The notes beneath the pieces are model-generated. The model had not been told where the DNA came from and searched no databases. It saw nothing but the letters and a program-made list of their open reading frames with translations. From contig NZ_FSRB01000001.1 in NCBI RefSeq assembly GCF_900129635.1, positions 1,899,501-1,963,500 on the forward strand: DNA of 64,000 nucleotides. The letters are read 5' to 3'. The stretch's first letter is position 1; every line of letters begins with the position of its first letter. This stretch comes from Singulisphaera sp. GP187. GTDB lineage: Bacteria > Planctomycetota > Planctomycetia > Isosphaerales > Isosphaeraceae. The position numbers were made by a program, and so were the translations under genes. Positions 27,300 to 34,978 of this stretch are shown in pieces.

Positions 27300-28051
27300 G
27301 CTTGACCGGCAAAGTGGTCCTGATCACGGGAGGACGGCGCGTCGGCAGCGAACTCGCACGAATGCTGGCCGATCGAGGGGCCGCCGTGGCGATGACCTAC
27401 CATACCAGCCGCGCAACGATCGATGCGACTGTCAGCGAACTTCAGTCCCGTGGAGCGAACGGGCTCGCGGTGGGGGCCGACCTGTCCCGCGCCGTCGAGG
27501 CCGAGCGCGCCGTCCACGAGGTCGTGGACCAGTTCGGTCGGCTCGATTCGCTAGTGAATATGGCGAGCGTCTACCGCCGGACCCCGTTCGCCAGTGTCAT
27601 GCCCACCGACTTCGACGCGATGATCGCCGCGAACCTGGCCGCCCCCTACCATACCTCGGTCTTCGCCGCCAAGCAGATGCTCACCCAAGAAGGGGACGAC
27701 GGCATCAAGGGACGGATCATCAGCGTCGGCGACTGGTCCACCGACCGGCCCTACCAACACTATCTACCGTACCTCGTGGCCAAGGGGGGGCTGACCACAA
27801 TGACGCTTGCCCTCGCCAAGGAACTCGCCCCGCATATCCTCGTGAACCTGGTCCAACCCGCGATGATCGACCCTCCGCCCGACTTTTCCGAGGCCGATCG
27901 TGATGCCGTTGTCGCCTTGACCCCCTTGAGGCGCGTGGGCACTCCGGGGGATCTGAATCGGCTCATCCTCTACCTCTTGGACGGGACGAACTTCGCCACG
28001 GGCGCGTCCTACCGAGTCGACGGCGGTCGTTTCCTGGGTGTTGATCCTTAG
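27296..28051 (+). CDS. short-chain dehydrogenase/reductase (SDR)
   Basis: A 251-residue SDR. The cofactor loop is TGGRRVGSELARML (a variant of TGxxxGxG), followed by an NMASVYRR segment (NAG-like position) and the catalytic Tyr-Lys pair in PYLVAKGG, with Ser in IISVGDWS. The C-terminus ends GASYRVDGGRFLG as in FabG-like enzymes. It is coupled to the adenosyltransferase by a 4-nt overlap; the substrate is unknown. Confidence 0.88.
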   Translation: MSLTGKVVLITGGRRVGSELARMLADRGAAVAMTYHTSRATIDATVSELQSRGANGLAVGADLSRAVEAERAVHEVVDQFGRLDSLVNMASVYRRTPFASVMPTDFDAMIAANLAAPYHTSVFAAKQMLTQEGDDGIKGRIISVGDWSTDRPYQHYLPYLVAKGGLTTMTLALAKELAPHILVNLVQPAMIDPPPDFSEADRDAVVALTPLRRVGTPGDLNRLILYLLDGTNFATGASYRVDGGRFLGVDP

Positions 28052-28140
28052 CTAGGAATCGATCTCGCAAGCAGGCAGCGTCAGCGTCTTTTGTATTGAG
28101 TCCTTCGCATTGGTGTGCCCCTCGGAGTCGGAGCGAACTC

Positions 28141-29484
28141 GTGAACCCACTGTTCTGGCTGACCGCGCTGGCGGCATCCTGTGTTGTAGAAGTCGATCCC
28201 TCGCCGACAGCCGCGGCGAACCCGCCGAACATCATCTTCGTCTACGCGGACGATCTCGGCCCAGGCGACCTCGGTTGCTACGGGGGTAAGATCGTCCCCA
28301 CGCCGAACATTGATCGGATGGCCAAGGAAGGGACGCGGTTTACCCAGTACTATTCGGCCTCGCCGATCTGTTCCCCATCGCGGTGCGGCGTTATCACGGG
28401 AAGCTTCCCCGCGCGGTGGAGGATCACCAGTTACTTGCAAACCAAAGCGGGCAATCGCGCCTGCGAGCAGGCCGATTTTCTCGACCCCAACGCCCCCTCA
28501 TTGCCTCGCCTGCTCAAAGGGGCGGGTTATGCCACGGCCCATTTCGGCAAGTGGCATCTCGGCGGCGGCCGAGACGTCATCGCCCCGCCTAAATTCGCCG
28601 CTTACGGGTATGACGAGCACGCGGGAACCTGGGAGAGCCCCGAGCCCCATCCCGACATCACGGCCACAAACTGGATCTGGTCCCCCAAGGACAAGGTCAA
28701 GCGGTGGGATCGCACGGCCTTCGTCGTCGACAAGACGCTCGATTTCCTGGACCGGAACAAGGCCAAGCCCTGTTTTATCAACCTCTGGCTCGACGACCCG
28801 CACACCCCTTGGATTCCTTCAGTGACCGCGGGCCAAGAAAACAGCGTCGGCAACCTCCGTGAAGTGATGATCGAGAACGACAGGCAAGTGGGCCGACTAC
28901 TCGACGGCCTGAAATCACTCCATCTCGATGAGAAGACGCTCGTGATCTTCGCCAGCGACAACGGCCCGCTGCCCACGTTCGACGGGGACCGCACCGTGGG
29001 CCTTCGCGGCAGCAAGATGAGCCTCTACGAAGGGGGGATTCGCCTCCCGTTCATCGCTCGATGGCCGGGCTCGGTTCCCGCCGGGCGCGTCGATGAGACA
29101 ACCCTGATCTCGGCCGTGGACTTACTCCCCACATTCTGCCGATTGGCCAAGTCTCCGTTGCCCCTGGATCTGTCCTTCGACGGTGAGGACCGCTCGAAGG
29201 CGCTTCGGGGCGAGTCCCAGCCCGATCGAAAGAATCTCCTCTTCTGGGAGTATGGCCGGAACGAAAAAGCCTTCGCTTATCCGAAACGCAAGGGAGATCG
29301 CAGCCCGAACGTCGCCGTGCGTGACGCGAACTGGAAGCTGCTCGTCAATGCCGACGGAACTCGCGAAGCCCTTTACGACCTTGCGACCGACCCCCGCGAA
29401 ACGACGAACGTTGCCGCCCAACATCCCGAAGTCGCGAAACGGCTCAAGGAGCGCGCCTTGGCCTGGCGCCGCGCACTTCCTTGA
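28141..29484 (+). CDS. exported type I sulfatase
   Basis: A 447-residue arylsulfatase-family protein with a signal peptide (hydrophobic 4-16) and, right after it, NIIFVYADDLGPGDLGCYGG with the calcium-binding Asp pair. The CSPSR motif at about 77-81 provides the cysteine that a formylglycine-generating enzyme converts to the catalytic residue. GYATAHFGKWHLGG and later VIFASDNGP supply the other metal ligands. It would cleave sulfate esters of polysaccharides, as expected for planctomycetes. The GTG at 28141 is chosen: GGAG lies 7 nt upstream and a signal peptide begins there. Tail-to-tail with the DUF1080 gene. Confidence 0.92.
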   Translation: MNPLFWLTALAASCVVEVDPSPTAAANPPNIIFVYADDLGPGDLGCYGGKIVPTPNIDRMAKEGTRFTQYYSASPICSPSRCGVITGSFPARWRITSYLQTKAGNRACEQADFLDPNAPSLPRLLKGAGYATAHFGKWHLGGGRDVIAPPKFAAYGYDEHAGTWESPEPHPDITATNWIWSPKDKVKRWDRTAFVVDKTLDFLDRNKAKPCFINLWLDDPHTPWIPSVTAGQENSVGNLREVMIENDRQVGRLLDGLKSLHLDEKTLVIFASDNGPLPTFDGDRTVGLRGSKMSLYEGGIRLPFIARWPGSVPAGRVDETTLISAVDLLPTFCRLAKSPLPLDLSFDGEDRSKALRGESQPDRKNLLFWEYGRNEKAFAYPKRKGDRSPNVAVRDANWKLLVNADGTREALYDLATDPRETTNVAAQHPEVAKRLKERALAWRRALP

Positions 29485-29503
29485 GGACGGAGCGAACGCA
29501 AAA

Positions 29504-29537
29504 CGAAGAGGGACAATCCACCGGAGGTCCCTCTTCG
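29504..29537. terminator. hairpin between convergent sulfatase and DUF1080 genes
   Basis: A perfect 11-bp stem pairs 29504-29514 with 29527-29537 around a 12-nt loop. It is 20 bp after the sulfatase stop and 28 bp beyond the DUF1080 stop, so it could stop transcription from both sides. There is no U-tract. Confidence 0.5.
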
Positions 29538-29564
29538 ATCCGCGTTCAAACGGGAGCCGACGGG

Positions 29565-30305
29565 TTAACGGGCTCGAACGCGAATGTTGCGGAGGGCAAC
29601 CGGCCCGTGATCGGCCTGGAGCAGGATCGGTCCCTTGGCCTTTTCCTTCTTGGTCCAATTGTTGCCCGTGGGAGTGGGGACCTCGAGGTCGTCGTGGACA
29701 ACCTTGCCGTTGAGCGTGACTTTAAGGAATCGAGCGTTGGCGACCTTCTTCCCGTCACCGTCAAATCGAGGCGCCTGGAAAATCAAGTCGAGCGTCTGCC
29801 ACTCGCCGGGAGGGAGCGAGGCATTCACTCGGGGCGCATAGCCTTCATCAATATGATGATACTTGGGTTCAAGTTCAGAACGGGGATAAATCCCCCCATT
29901 GTCACTTCCCTTGGGAGTTTTGACCCCCCAGCTATCGAAGATTTGAACTTCATAAACGCCCTCGAGTTTGATCCCCGAGTTGGATCCCTTGGGCACGACA
30001 AACTCGAGGTGCACCTCGACGTCGCCGTACTCTTCCTTGGTGATCAGGTTTTTAGTCTTGCCCGTCGCTCCGTTGATGATGACCCCGGAACCGGGCTCCC
30101 CTTTGAGTCGCTTGGGATTCGCGGGGTCCAAGATCGCATTACCCGCAACAAACCAATCGCCCGCCGGCCCTCTCCACGAGGCGAAATTTCGCTCACCGGT
30201 CAACTCGGTCCATTCGGAATCCGCAGCCAGGGCGATCGCGGGGACTCCCGCGAACAAGGCTAGCAACGTCATGCACTTCAGACTGGTTCGCCAAGACATT
30301 CGCAT
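29565..30305 (-). CDS. exported 3-keto-disaccharide hydrolase / DUF1080 protein
   Basis: A 246-residue protein with a signal peptide (core about 9-24, ending ALAAD) and one DUF1080 concanavalin-like domain. Seen: SWRGPAGDWFVAGNAILD near the start, FVVPKGSNSGIKLEGVYEVQIFD in the middle, and a C-terminal LRNIRVR. The domain is greatly expanded in planctomycetes; characterised members cleave 3-keto-glycosides. The start at 30305 is set by the signal peptide, as the open frame reaches 30551 without protein-like sequence. Confidence 0.88.
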   Translation of the reverse strand: MRMSWRTSLKCMTLLALFAGVPAIALAADSEWTELTGERNFASWRGPAGDWFVAGNAILDPANPKRLKGEPGSGVIINGATGKTKNLITKEEYGDVEVHLEFVVPKGSNSGIKLEGVYEVQIFDSWGVKTPKGSDNGGIYPRSELEPKYHHIDEGYAPRVNASLPPGEWQTLDLIFQAPRFDGDGKKVANARFLKVTLNGKVVHDDLEVPTPTGNNWTKKEKAKGPILLQADHGPVALRNIRVRAR

Positions 30306-30859
30306 GGGACTCCGGCTCGTACGGGGTGTTCGTTTCGAGAGAGGTTTGCTCGTCCTTTGATCGTAAGACCAATCGCGGCATTTGCAACGCTCTTTTTCGT
30401 GAGACGCGATTGCCCTCGCGTCGGGAGCGTCATCGCACCTCCAAAATCGTGTTCGCTCACGCCAGCGAATGCGGGAACAATGCCAATCGCCGCCGCGACA
30501 CAATGATAAATCGTCCCTGTGCCTCCAGCGGTTTACCTTCGGGTGGCGCACGGGTGCATTGCGAACCAGAACCGCTGAAAGCGGTACCGCCAGGCTTTCT
30601 CGTCGAATCGATCGCCGCCAAATTGCAATCCGTGTCGAGCGTCTGACTCAACGGCGATCTCCGTCGATTCGATCCTTCCCGCCTCCAGATCCGTAAACGG
30701 GCCGAAACGCGTTCCCATTCCATGATCTATTTATCTGATCGCGAGGCTCGAGGATTCGCTCGAGCCACGAATCGGACACGGGAACGCCGCATCATGGATT
30801 CTTGAAATTTATCCGGTTAAGATCGACGCGAATTCCACAGGCTTTGATAAGGAGAGTCC
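30306..30859. other. 554-bp intergenic region between divergent genes
   Basis: No gene is supported here: the short open frames on both strands overlap each other and lack ribosome-binding sites or family features. It must hold the promoters for the leftward DUF1080 gene and the rightward winged-helix gene. The only clear structure is a palindrome at 30745-30766. It is the longest gene-free stretch in the left 50 kb. Confidence 0.6.
30745..30766. promoter_or_regulatory. palindrome upstream of the winged-helix gene, candidate operator
   Basis: GGCTCGAG (30745-30752) is repeated in inverse orientation at 30759-30766 with a 6-nt spacer. It lies 93 bp before the ATG of the winged-helix gene, so it is placed for binding by a dimeric regulator, possibly the product itself. 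It could equally form a short RNA hairpin. Confidence 0.35.
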
Positions 30860-31846
30860 ATGGCTGATACTGTGATCGAGGCTCGCCAATCCACGTTACT
30901 CCGGCACTTTGAGAGGCCTACTGACGGGCGTCTGTCGGCCGGTGAAATCAAGAAGAAGCTCAAAATGGCATCCAAGAGTGGGCCGGAAGCCGAGGCCGAT
31001 GCGGATCAGACATTGATCGACCTTCTCGAAAAAGGCTTGATCACGGTCAGTGGTGGTGCGAAAGACGGCCCCCATCCTCGCCCGAATGCCGCCTATCGTC
31101 TGACGGACAAGGGGAGGCATTTCCTCCGGCCGGCCAGGCCGGATCTCGCCGACGAGCAGTTGCAAACCCAGGAGGCGTTCATCCTGCTCCAGGTCTTCCG
31201 GGCAAAGGAACAGAAGCTGACACGATCCGAACTCAACGGCAAGCTCAAGACACGAGCCGCGATGGGCCAACTCGAGTTCGATGTCAAAGCGGCCCCCGTG
31301 ACCGTGGCCTATCATCTCGCCGCACTCGTCGAAAAGGGCTCGCTTGTCGAAGAGCGACGCGGCGTCTCAGTGAGCTACCGCTTGAACCGAGAGGAAGGTG
31401 CCAGGGCACTCGCGGCCGTCAAACAGCACGACGGGGTCAGCTTTACGATGACCGGCGAGACGCTCAACGCCCTCATCGCCGCGGCCCGTCAGGCGACGCC
31501 AAGCCCCTTGGAATTGCAGGTACCCCAGGTGGCCAAGCCGGCATCACCCACGAATTCCCGTCCGCTCGGACCGGACGCCATCGTGGCTTACATCACCCAG
31601 CTTCAGGCGGATCTCTACTCAGGCAAAGACCTGATCCCGATCCACGAGGTCCGTCGCCTCGTCGCCGAGCATCACGGTGCTGAGGCTGCCGGACATCCGT
31701 CGTTTGACCCGCTAATCAAACAGATGCGCAGCGAGGGCCAACTGCGACTGATCGCGATCAGTGATAACCGCGACGCCACCCAAAAAGAGCTGGATGACTC
31801 GATCCCAGGCATGAACGAGACGATCTTCTATATTGTCACCCGCTAG
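30860..31846 (+). CDS. protein with three predicted winged-helix modules
   Basis: A 328-residue soluble protein I cannot assign to a named family. Three winged-helix-like modules can be seen: about 10-90 (ending ALINE-type AYRLTDKGRHFL wing), about 100-185 (AYHLAALVEKGSLVEERRGVSVSYRL, helix then beta-wing), and about 228-328 (HEVRRLVAEHHG ... LIKQMRSEGQLRLI). Such modules usually bind DNA or act as kleisin-like or adaptor interfaces. AAGGAG lies 7 nt before the ATG. The FtsK-fusion gene starts 11 bp after its stop, so the two almost certainly form one operon and probably one complex: a DNA-recognition part with a motor part. Confidence 0.75.
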   Translation: MADTVIEARQSTLLRHFERPTDGRLSAGEIKKKLKMASKSGPEAEADADQTLIDLLEKGLITVSGGAKDGPHPRPNAAYRLTDKGRHFLRPARPDLADEQLQTQEAFILLQVFRAKEQKLTRSELNGKLKTRAAMGQLEFDVKAAPVTVAYHLAALVEKGSLVEERRGVSVSYRLNREEGARALAAVKQHDGVSFTMTGETLNALIAAARQATPSPLELQVPQVAKPASPTNSRPLGPDAIVAYITQLQADLYSGKDLIPIHEVRRLVAEHHGAEAAGHPSFDPLIKQMRSEGQLRLIAISDNRDATQKELDDSIPGMNETIFYIVTR

Positions 31847-31856
31847 GAGCTGGTCG

Positions 31857-34800
31857 ATGGCTGCCGAGAATCCGTTTCGCGAAAGTCGTCTGAACAGCAG
31901 CCGGAACTTTCGCCCGGAGTGGGATGTCCCGGAGTTGAATCAGGGAATCACAAAATGGCTGGTCGAAGAGGTCAGCCACCTCCGGGGCCGTCGGGAACCC
32001 GATCCCGGCCAGATGATCGCCACCATGACGGGTCCCCCTGGATACGGCAAGACGCACCTCTTCGGGCGGATCGCCCATCTGGTGGACAGGGAAGTCTTTT
32101 TCGTCTTCGTTCCGGCCTTCGAGGAAGAAACCGCCCCGCTCGATCACATTCGCTGGCACGTCGTCGATGCTCTCTTTCGGGTTTCCGCCGATCAATACTC
32201 ACCACTCGAAATGGCTCTAGGCCGACTCTGCCGACCCGCGTTTGCGAATTACTTCGCCGACCTTCCGCCAACCCTGGCGGCCCGGCACGAGCCGATGCAG
32301 CGTCGACTCGATGAGTTGCCCGAGGCCGTGCTCGAGGTTGTCCGCCAGGTGAAAACGCTGGGACCGTTTCTGAAACTGGCCGATTCGCTCCTCCAAATCT
32401 TGCCGCACGACGCGGGGATTGTCCGCGCTCTGGCCTTGGGCTGGGCCCCCTCGCCCTGGTCGGTCAACGCGCGGCGCTGGCTTCAAGGTCAGGACTTGCC
32501 CGATGCGGAACGAAACGTGCTCGGCCTCGGTGAAGTGGGCCCGACCGCACTGGAAGTCCTTGAAGCCATCCCCGCGATCTTCGGGCATGATAAGCCGATG
32601 ATGATTTGCTGCGATCAAGTCGAAGGAATTCTCATAGGGAATAACGTTAATGCCACAAATCGACTGAGTTCGTCCTTGATGGATTTACTGCAAGCGGTCC
32701 CCGTCCAGATCGTCCTCAGTTGTTTTGAGGATCAGTGGGAGAAGTTCTACAAAAACACATTCTCTGCTTTCAAAATGAGGGTCAAACGACCTTCCTTCTT
32801 GCTCGATGATCTCAAGCCTGAACAAGCCGTCCAACTGATCAAAAGTCGCATGGCTGCTTGGTCCGGAAGGAACGGCCATAAGTCTGCATCCTGGCCGTTC
32901 AACGAAGCGTCGATCGTGCAACTGGTCCGCGAAGCCGTGCCGACACCTCGCTCCCTGATCCAGGAATGCGGTCGGAGGTTCGACGGTTGGATCGAAGAAG
33001 GCCACGAAACGGAGATTCATCTTTCCAGTCGTAGCGAAGCTGTTGATCCGACCCTGCTCTTTCTCCAGGAATGGAACCGGGAGATTGATTCGATCCGTCA
33101 GGACCCCGATCGCTCCGCGGAGAATCTCCCCGAGGATCGGCTTTATCGCGGAGTCTTCGAAGCCTTGAAGCTCGCGCAGTCGGCCCAGCGAATGCGCGAA
33201 TTCGGTGGGGTGCGAATCGTCGATGTCCGCGACAAAGCGGTCAAGGCGACCGCTACAACGCGGCGCCCTGGGGCGACAATTAGCCTTGCAGCGGGACCAG
33301 GGGAAGCATCCCAGAGCGTCGTCGTGGCTTTAACCAAGGTGGAAGCGTCGCGAAGCTTTGGCCATTATTTTAAAGCACTCTTTGATTCGTCGGCCGATCC
33401 GATTGCGGGTGCGTTGCTCATTCACCCGAAGCGCGATCTCGGCCTGGGGGCGGGAACTCGGGCCGCCTTCGAGGCCCGTCAAAGTCAGGGCAAGCTCCGG
33501 GTCATGCCGCTCGAAGACTACCCGCTCACCTATCAAGCGACCGAGTGCCTGGCCACGCTCCTTGATCGGGCCAACGCCAGGGAACTCGTCCTCAACAATT
33601 TGACCCTTTCGGCGGAAGACTGCCGGGACCTGGTGATCAGGACGGGGGTGATCGACAACCTGGATCTCTTCAAATTGCTCGGCCACTGGAAGCGACCAGT
33701 AAGCAGAATGAGTCCGACGTCGGCTTCCGCCACGGCGTTCTTCGTGCCCCAGCCCGTTCCCGCCCCCGGCTCTGCCGTAGCCGTGGCGGAAGTCGGGGAG
33801 GTGGTCGCGGTGGTCGCCCCCGCCAAATCAGAAACGGCCATCCTCCCGGTTCCCAATCCCGTCGCAGCAGAATTATTGGGTTCCTGGGCCGAGAAGAAGT
33901 TGGCCGGGGCCGTGAAGAAGCTGAATCTGCTGGGGCAGGGGGTGGAGCCGGACGGCTTTGAAGTCGGCCCGACTTTTGCGCGGCTTCGGGTCCGGCCGGT
34001 GGGAAAGACCAACTTCAAGGGCGTCTGCAACAAGGCGGTCGACCTGCGGATCTCGCTGGGCCTGGAAGTCGTGCCGATCGTCGGCTCGCAGGCCGGTTGC
34101 ATCAGCATTGATGTTCAGCGGCCCGACCGCGCGGTCGTCTCACTCGCGGCTGCGCTGAGCGATCCGCCCCGTCGCTTGGACGGAATGCCAGCCTTCCCCG
34201 TGGGGCAGGATGTGACCGGGCAGGCCCACTGGCTGAACCTGGCCGACCCGTCGGATTGCCACCTCCTGGTGGCGGGAACCACCGGAAGTGGCAAGAGCGA
34301 GTTCCTTCGCGCAACGATCGCCACGCTTGCCGCACGGCTCGAGCCGGAGCGATTGCAATTCGTGCTGATCGACCCCAAGCGCGTCACGTTCAACCTTCAA
34401 GGGGCGAGCCCCTTCCTGAAGTTTCCCGTGGCTTACGGCCTGGATGAGGCCCTGCCGCGGATCGAAGAATGCATGGCCGAGATGGATCGACGCTACCGGA
34501 TCCTTGAGGAGAAAAAGCTCGCCAACGTGTCCGAACTGCCCCCTGAGCTTTTGCCCAGAATCGTCGTGATTATCGACGAGTTCGCCAGCTTCCTTGAAGA
34601 CAAGGAATCGAAGAAGGTCGTCACCGCTCTCTTGAAACGGATCGGCGCCATGGCCAGGGCGGCCGGCATCCATCTCATTCTCTCAACCCAGCGGCCCGAT
34701 AAAGACGTGATTACTCCGCTTCTGCGGGAAAATCTCCCCGGTCGGATCGCGTTGCGGGTGGCGTCGAAAGCTGGGAGCGACCTGATCCTGGGTACGCCCG

Positions 34801-34922
34801 ACGCCGAGAACTTGCTCGGCCGCGGCGACCTCTTCTGGAAAAAGGGGGGTGAACTCCTTCGGCTGCAAAGCCCGTACGTTCCCCAGGCCGAACTGGAGCG
34901 AACGCTTCGCTGTCAGGCGTGA
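31857..34922 (+). CDS. fusion of AAA/ORC-like ATPase and FtsK/SpoIIIE-type DNA-translocase domain
   Basis: A 1021-residue soluble protein with two P-loop motors. N-terminal ATPase: Walker A GPPGYGKT (59-66), Walker B-like MMICCDQVEG (248-257, Asp253 and Glu256), sensor-like IVLSCFEDQW (285-294). Region 425-610 is alpha/beta-looking but unassigned. A Pro/Ala/Val-rich linker (612-670) leads to an FtsK beta-domain-like segment (695-765) and an FtsK motor with Walker A AGTTGSGKS (806-814), Walker B VVIIDEFA (903-910) and STQRPDKDVITPLLREN (943-959). There are no transmembrane helices and no gamma (KOPS-reading) domain, so it is not the cell-division FtsK. AGGAG precedes the ATG by 7 nt. Roles in DNA segregation, conjugation-like transfer or anti-phage defence are all possible. 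Confidence 0.85.
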   Translation: MAAENPFRESRLNSSRNFRPEWDVPELNQGITKWLVEEVSHLRGRREPDPGQMIATMTGPPGYGKTHLFGRIAHLVDREVFFVFVPAFEEETAPLDHIRWHVVDALFRVSADQYSPLEMALGRLCRPAFANYFADLPPTLAARHEPMQRRLDELPEAVLEVVRQVKTLGPFLKLADSLLQILPHDAGIVRALALGWAPSPWSVNARRWLQGQDLPDAERNVLGLGEVGPTALEVLEAIPAIFGHDKPMMICCDQVEGILIGNNVNATNRLSSSLMDLLQAVPVQIVLSCFEDQWEKFYKNTFSAFKMRVKRPSFLLDDLKPEQAVQLIKSRMAAWSGRNGHKSASWPFNEASIVQLVREAVPTPRSLIQECGRRFDGWIEEGHETEIHLSSRSEAVDPTLLFLQEWNREIDSIRQDPDRSAENLPEDRLYRGVFEALKLAQSAQRMREFGGVRIVDVRDKAVKATATTRRPGATISLAAGPGEASQSVVVALTKVEASRSFGHYFKALFDSSADPIAGALLIHPKRDLGLGAGTRAAFEARQSQGKLRVMPLEDYPLTYQATECLATLLDRANARELVLNNLTLSAEDCRDLVIRTGVIDNLDLFKLLGHWKRPVSRMSPTSASATAFFVPQPVPAPGSAVAVAEVGEVVAVVAPAKSETAILPVPNPVAAELLGSWAEKKLAGAVKKLNLLGQGVEPDGFEVGPTFARLRVRPVGKTNFKGVCNKAVDLRISLGLEVVPIVGSQAGCISIDVQRPDRAVVSLAAALSDPPRRLDGMPAFPVGQDVTGQAHWLNLADPSDCHLLVAGTTGSGKSEFLRATIATLAARLEPERLQFVLIDPKRVTFNLQGASPFLKFPVAYGLDEALPRIEECMAEMDRRYRILEEKKLANVSELPPELLPRIVVIIDEFASFLEDKESKKVVTALLKRIGAMARAAGIHLILSTQRPDKDVITPLLRENLPGRIALRVASKAGSDLILGTPDAENLLGRGDLFWKKGGELLRLQSPYVPQAELERTLRCQA

Positions 34923-34978
34923 CCGAGCATGGGACCCTGACATCGGGCCGAGCATGAAAACCCGGCCCGCGTTGTTCC

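Noticed and set aside
30326..30723. Short open frames in the 30.3-30.86 kb intergenic region
   Set aside because: They occur on both strands in several frames, lack ribosome-binding sites and have no recognisable protein features.
34000..34922. Canonical cell-division FtsK
   Set aside because: The protein lacks N-terminal membrane helices and the C-terminal gamma winged-helix domain, and its N-terminus is a second ATPase.
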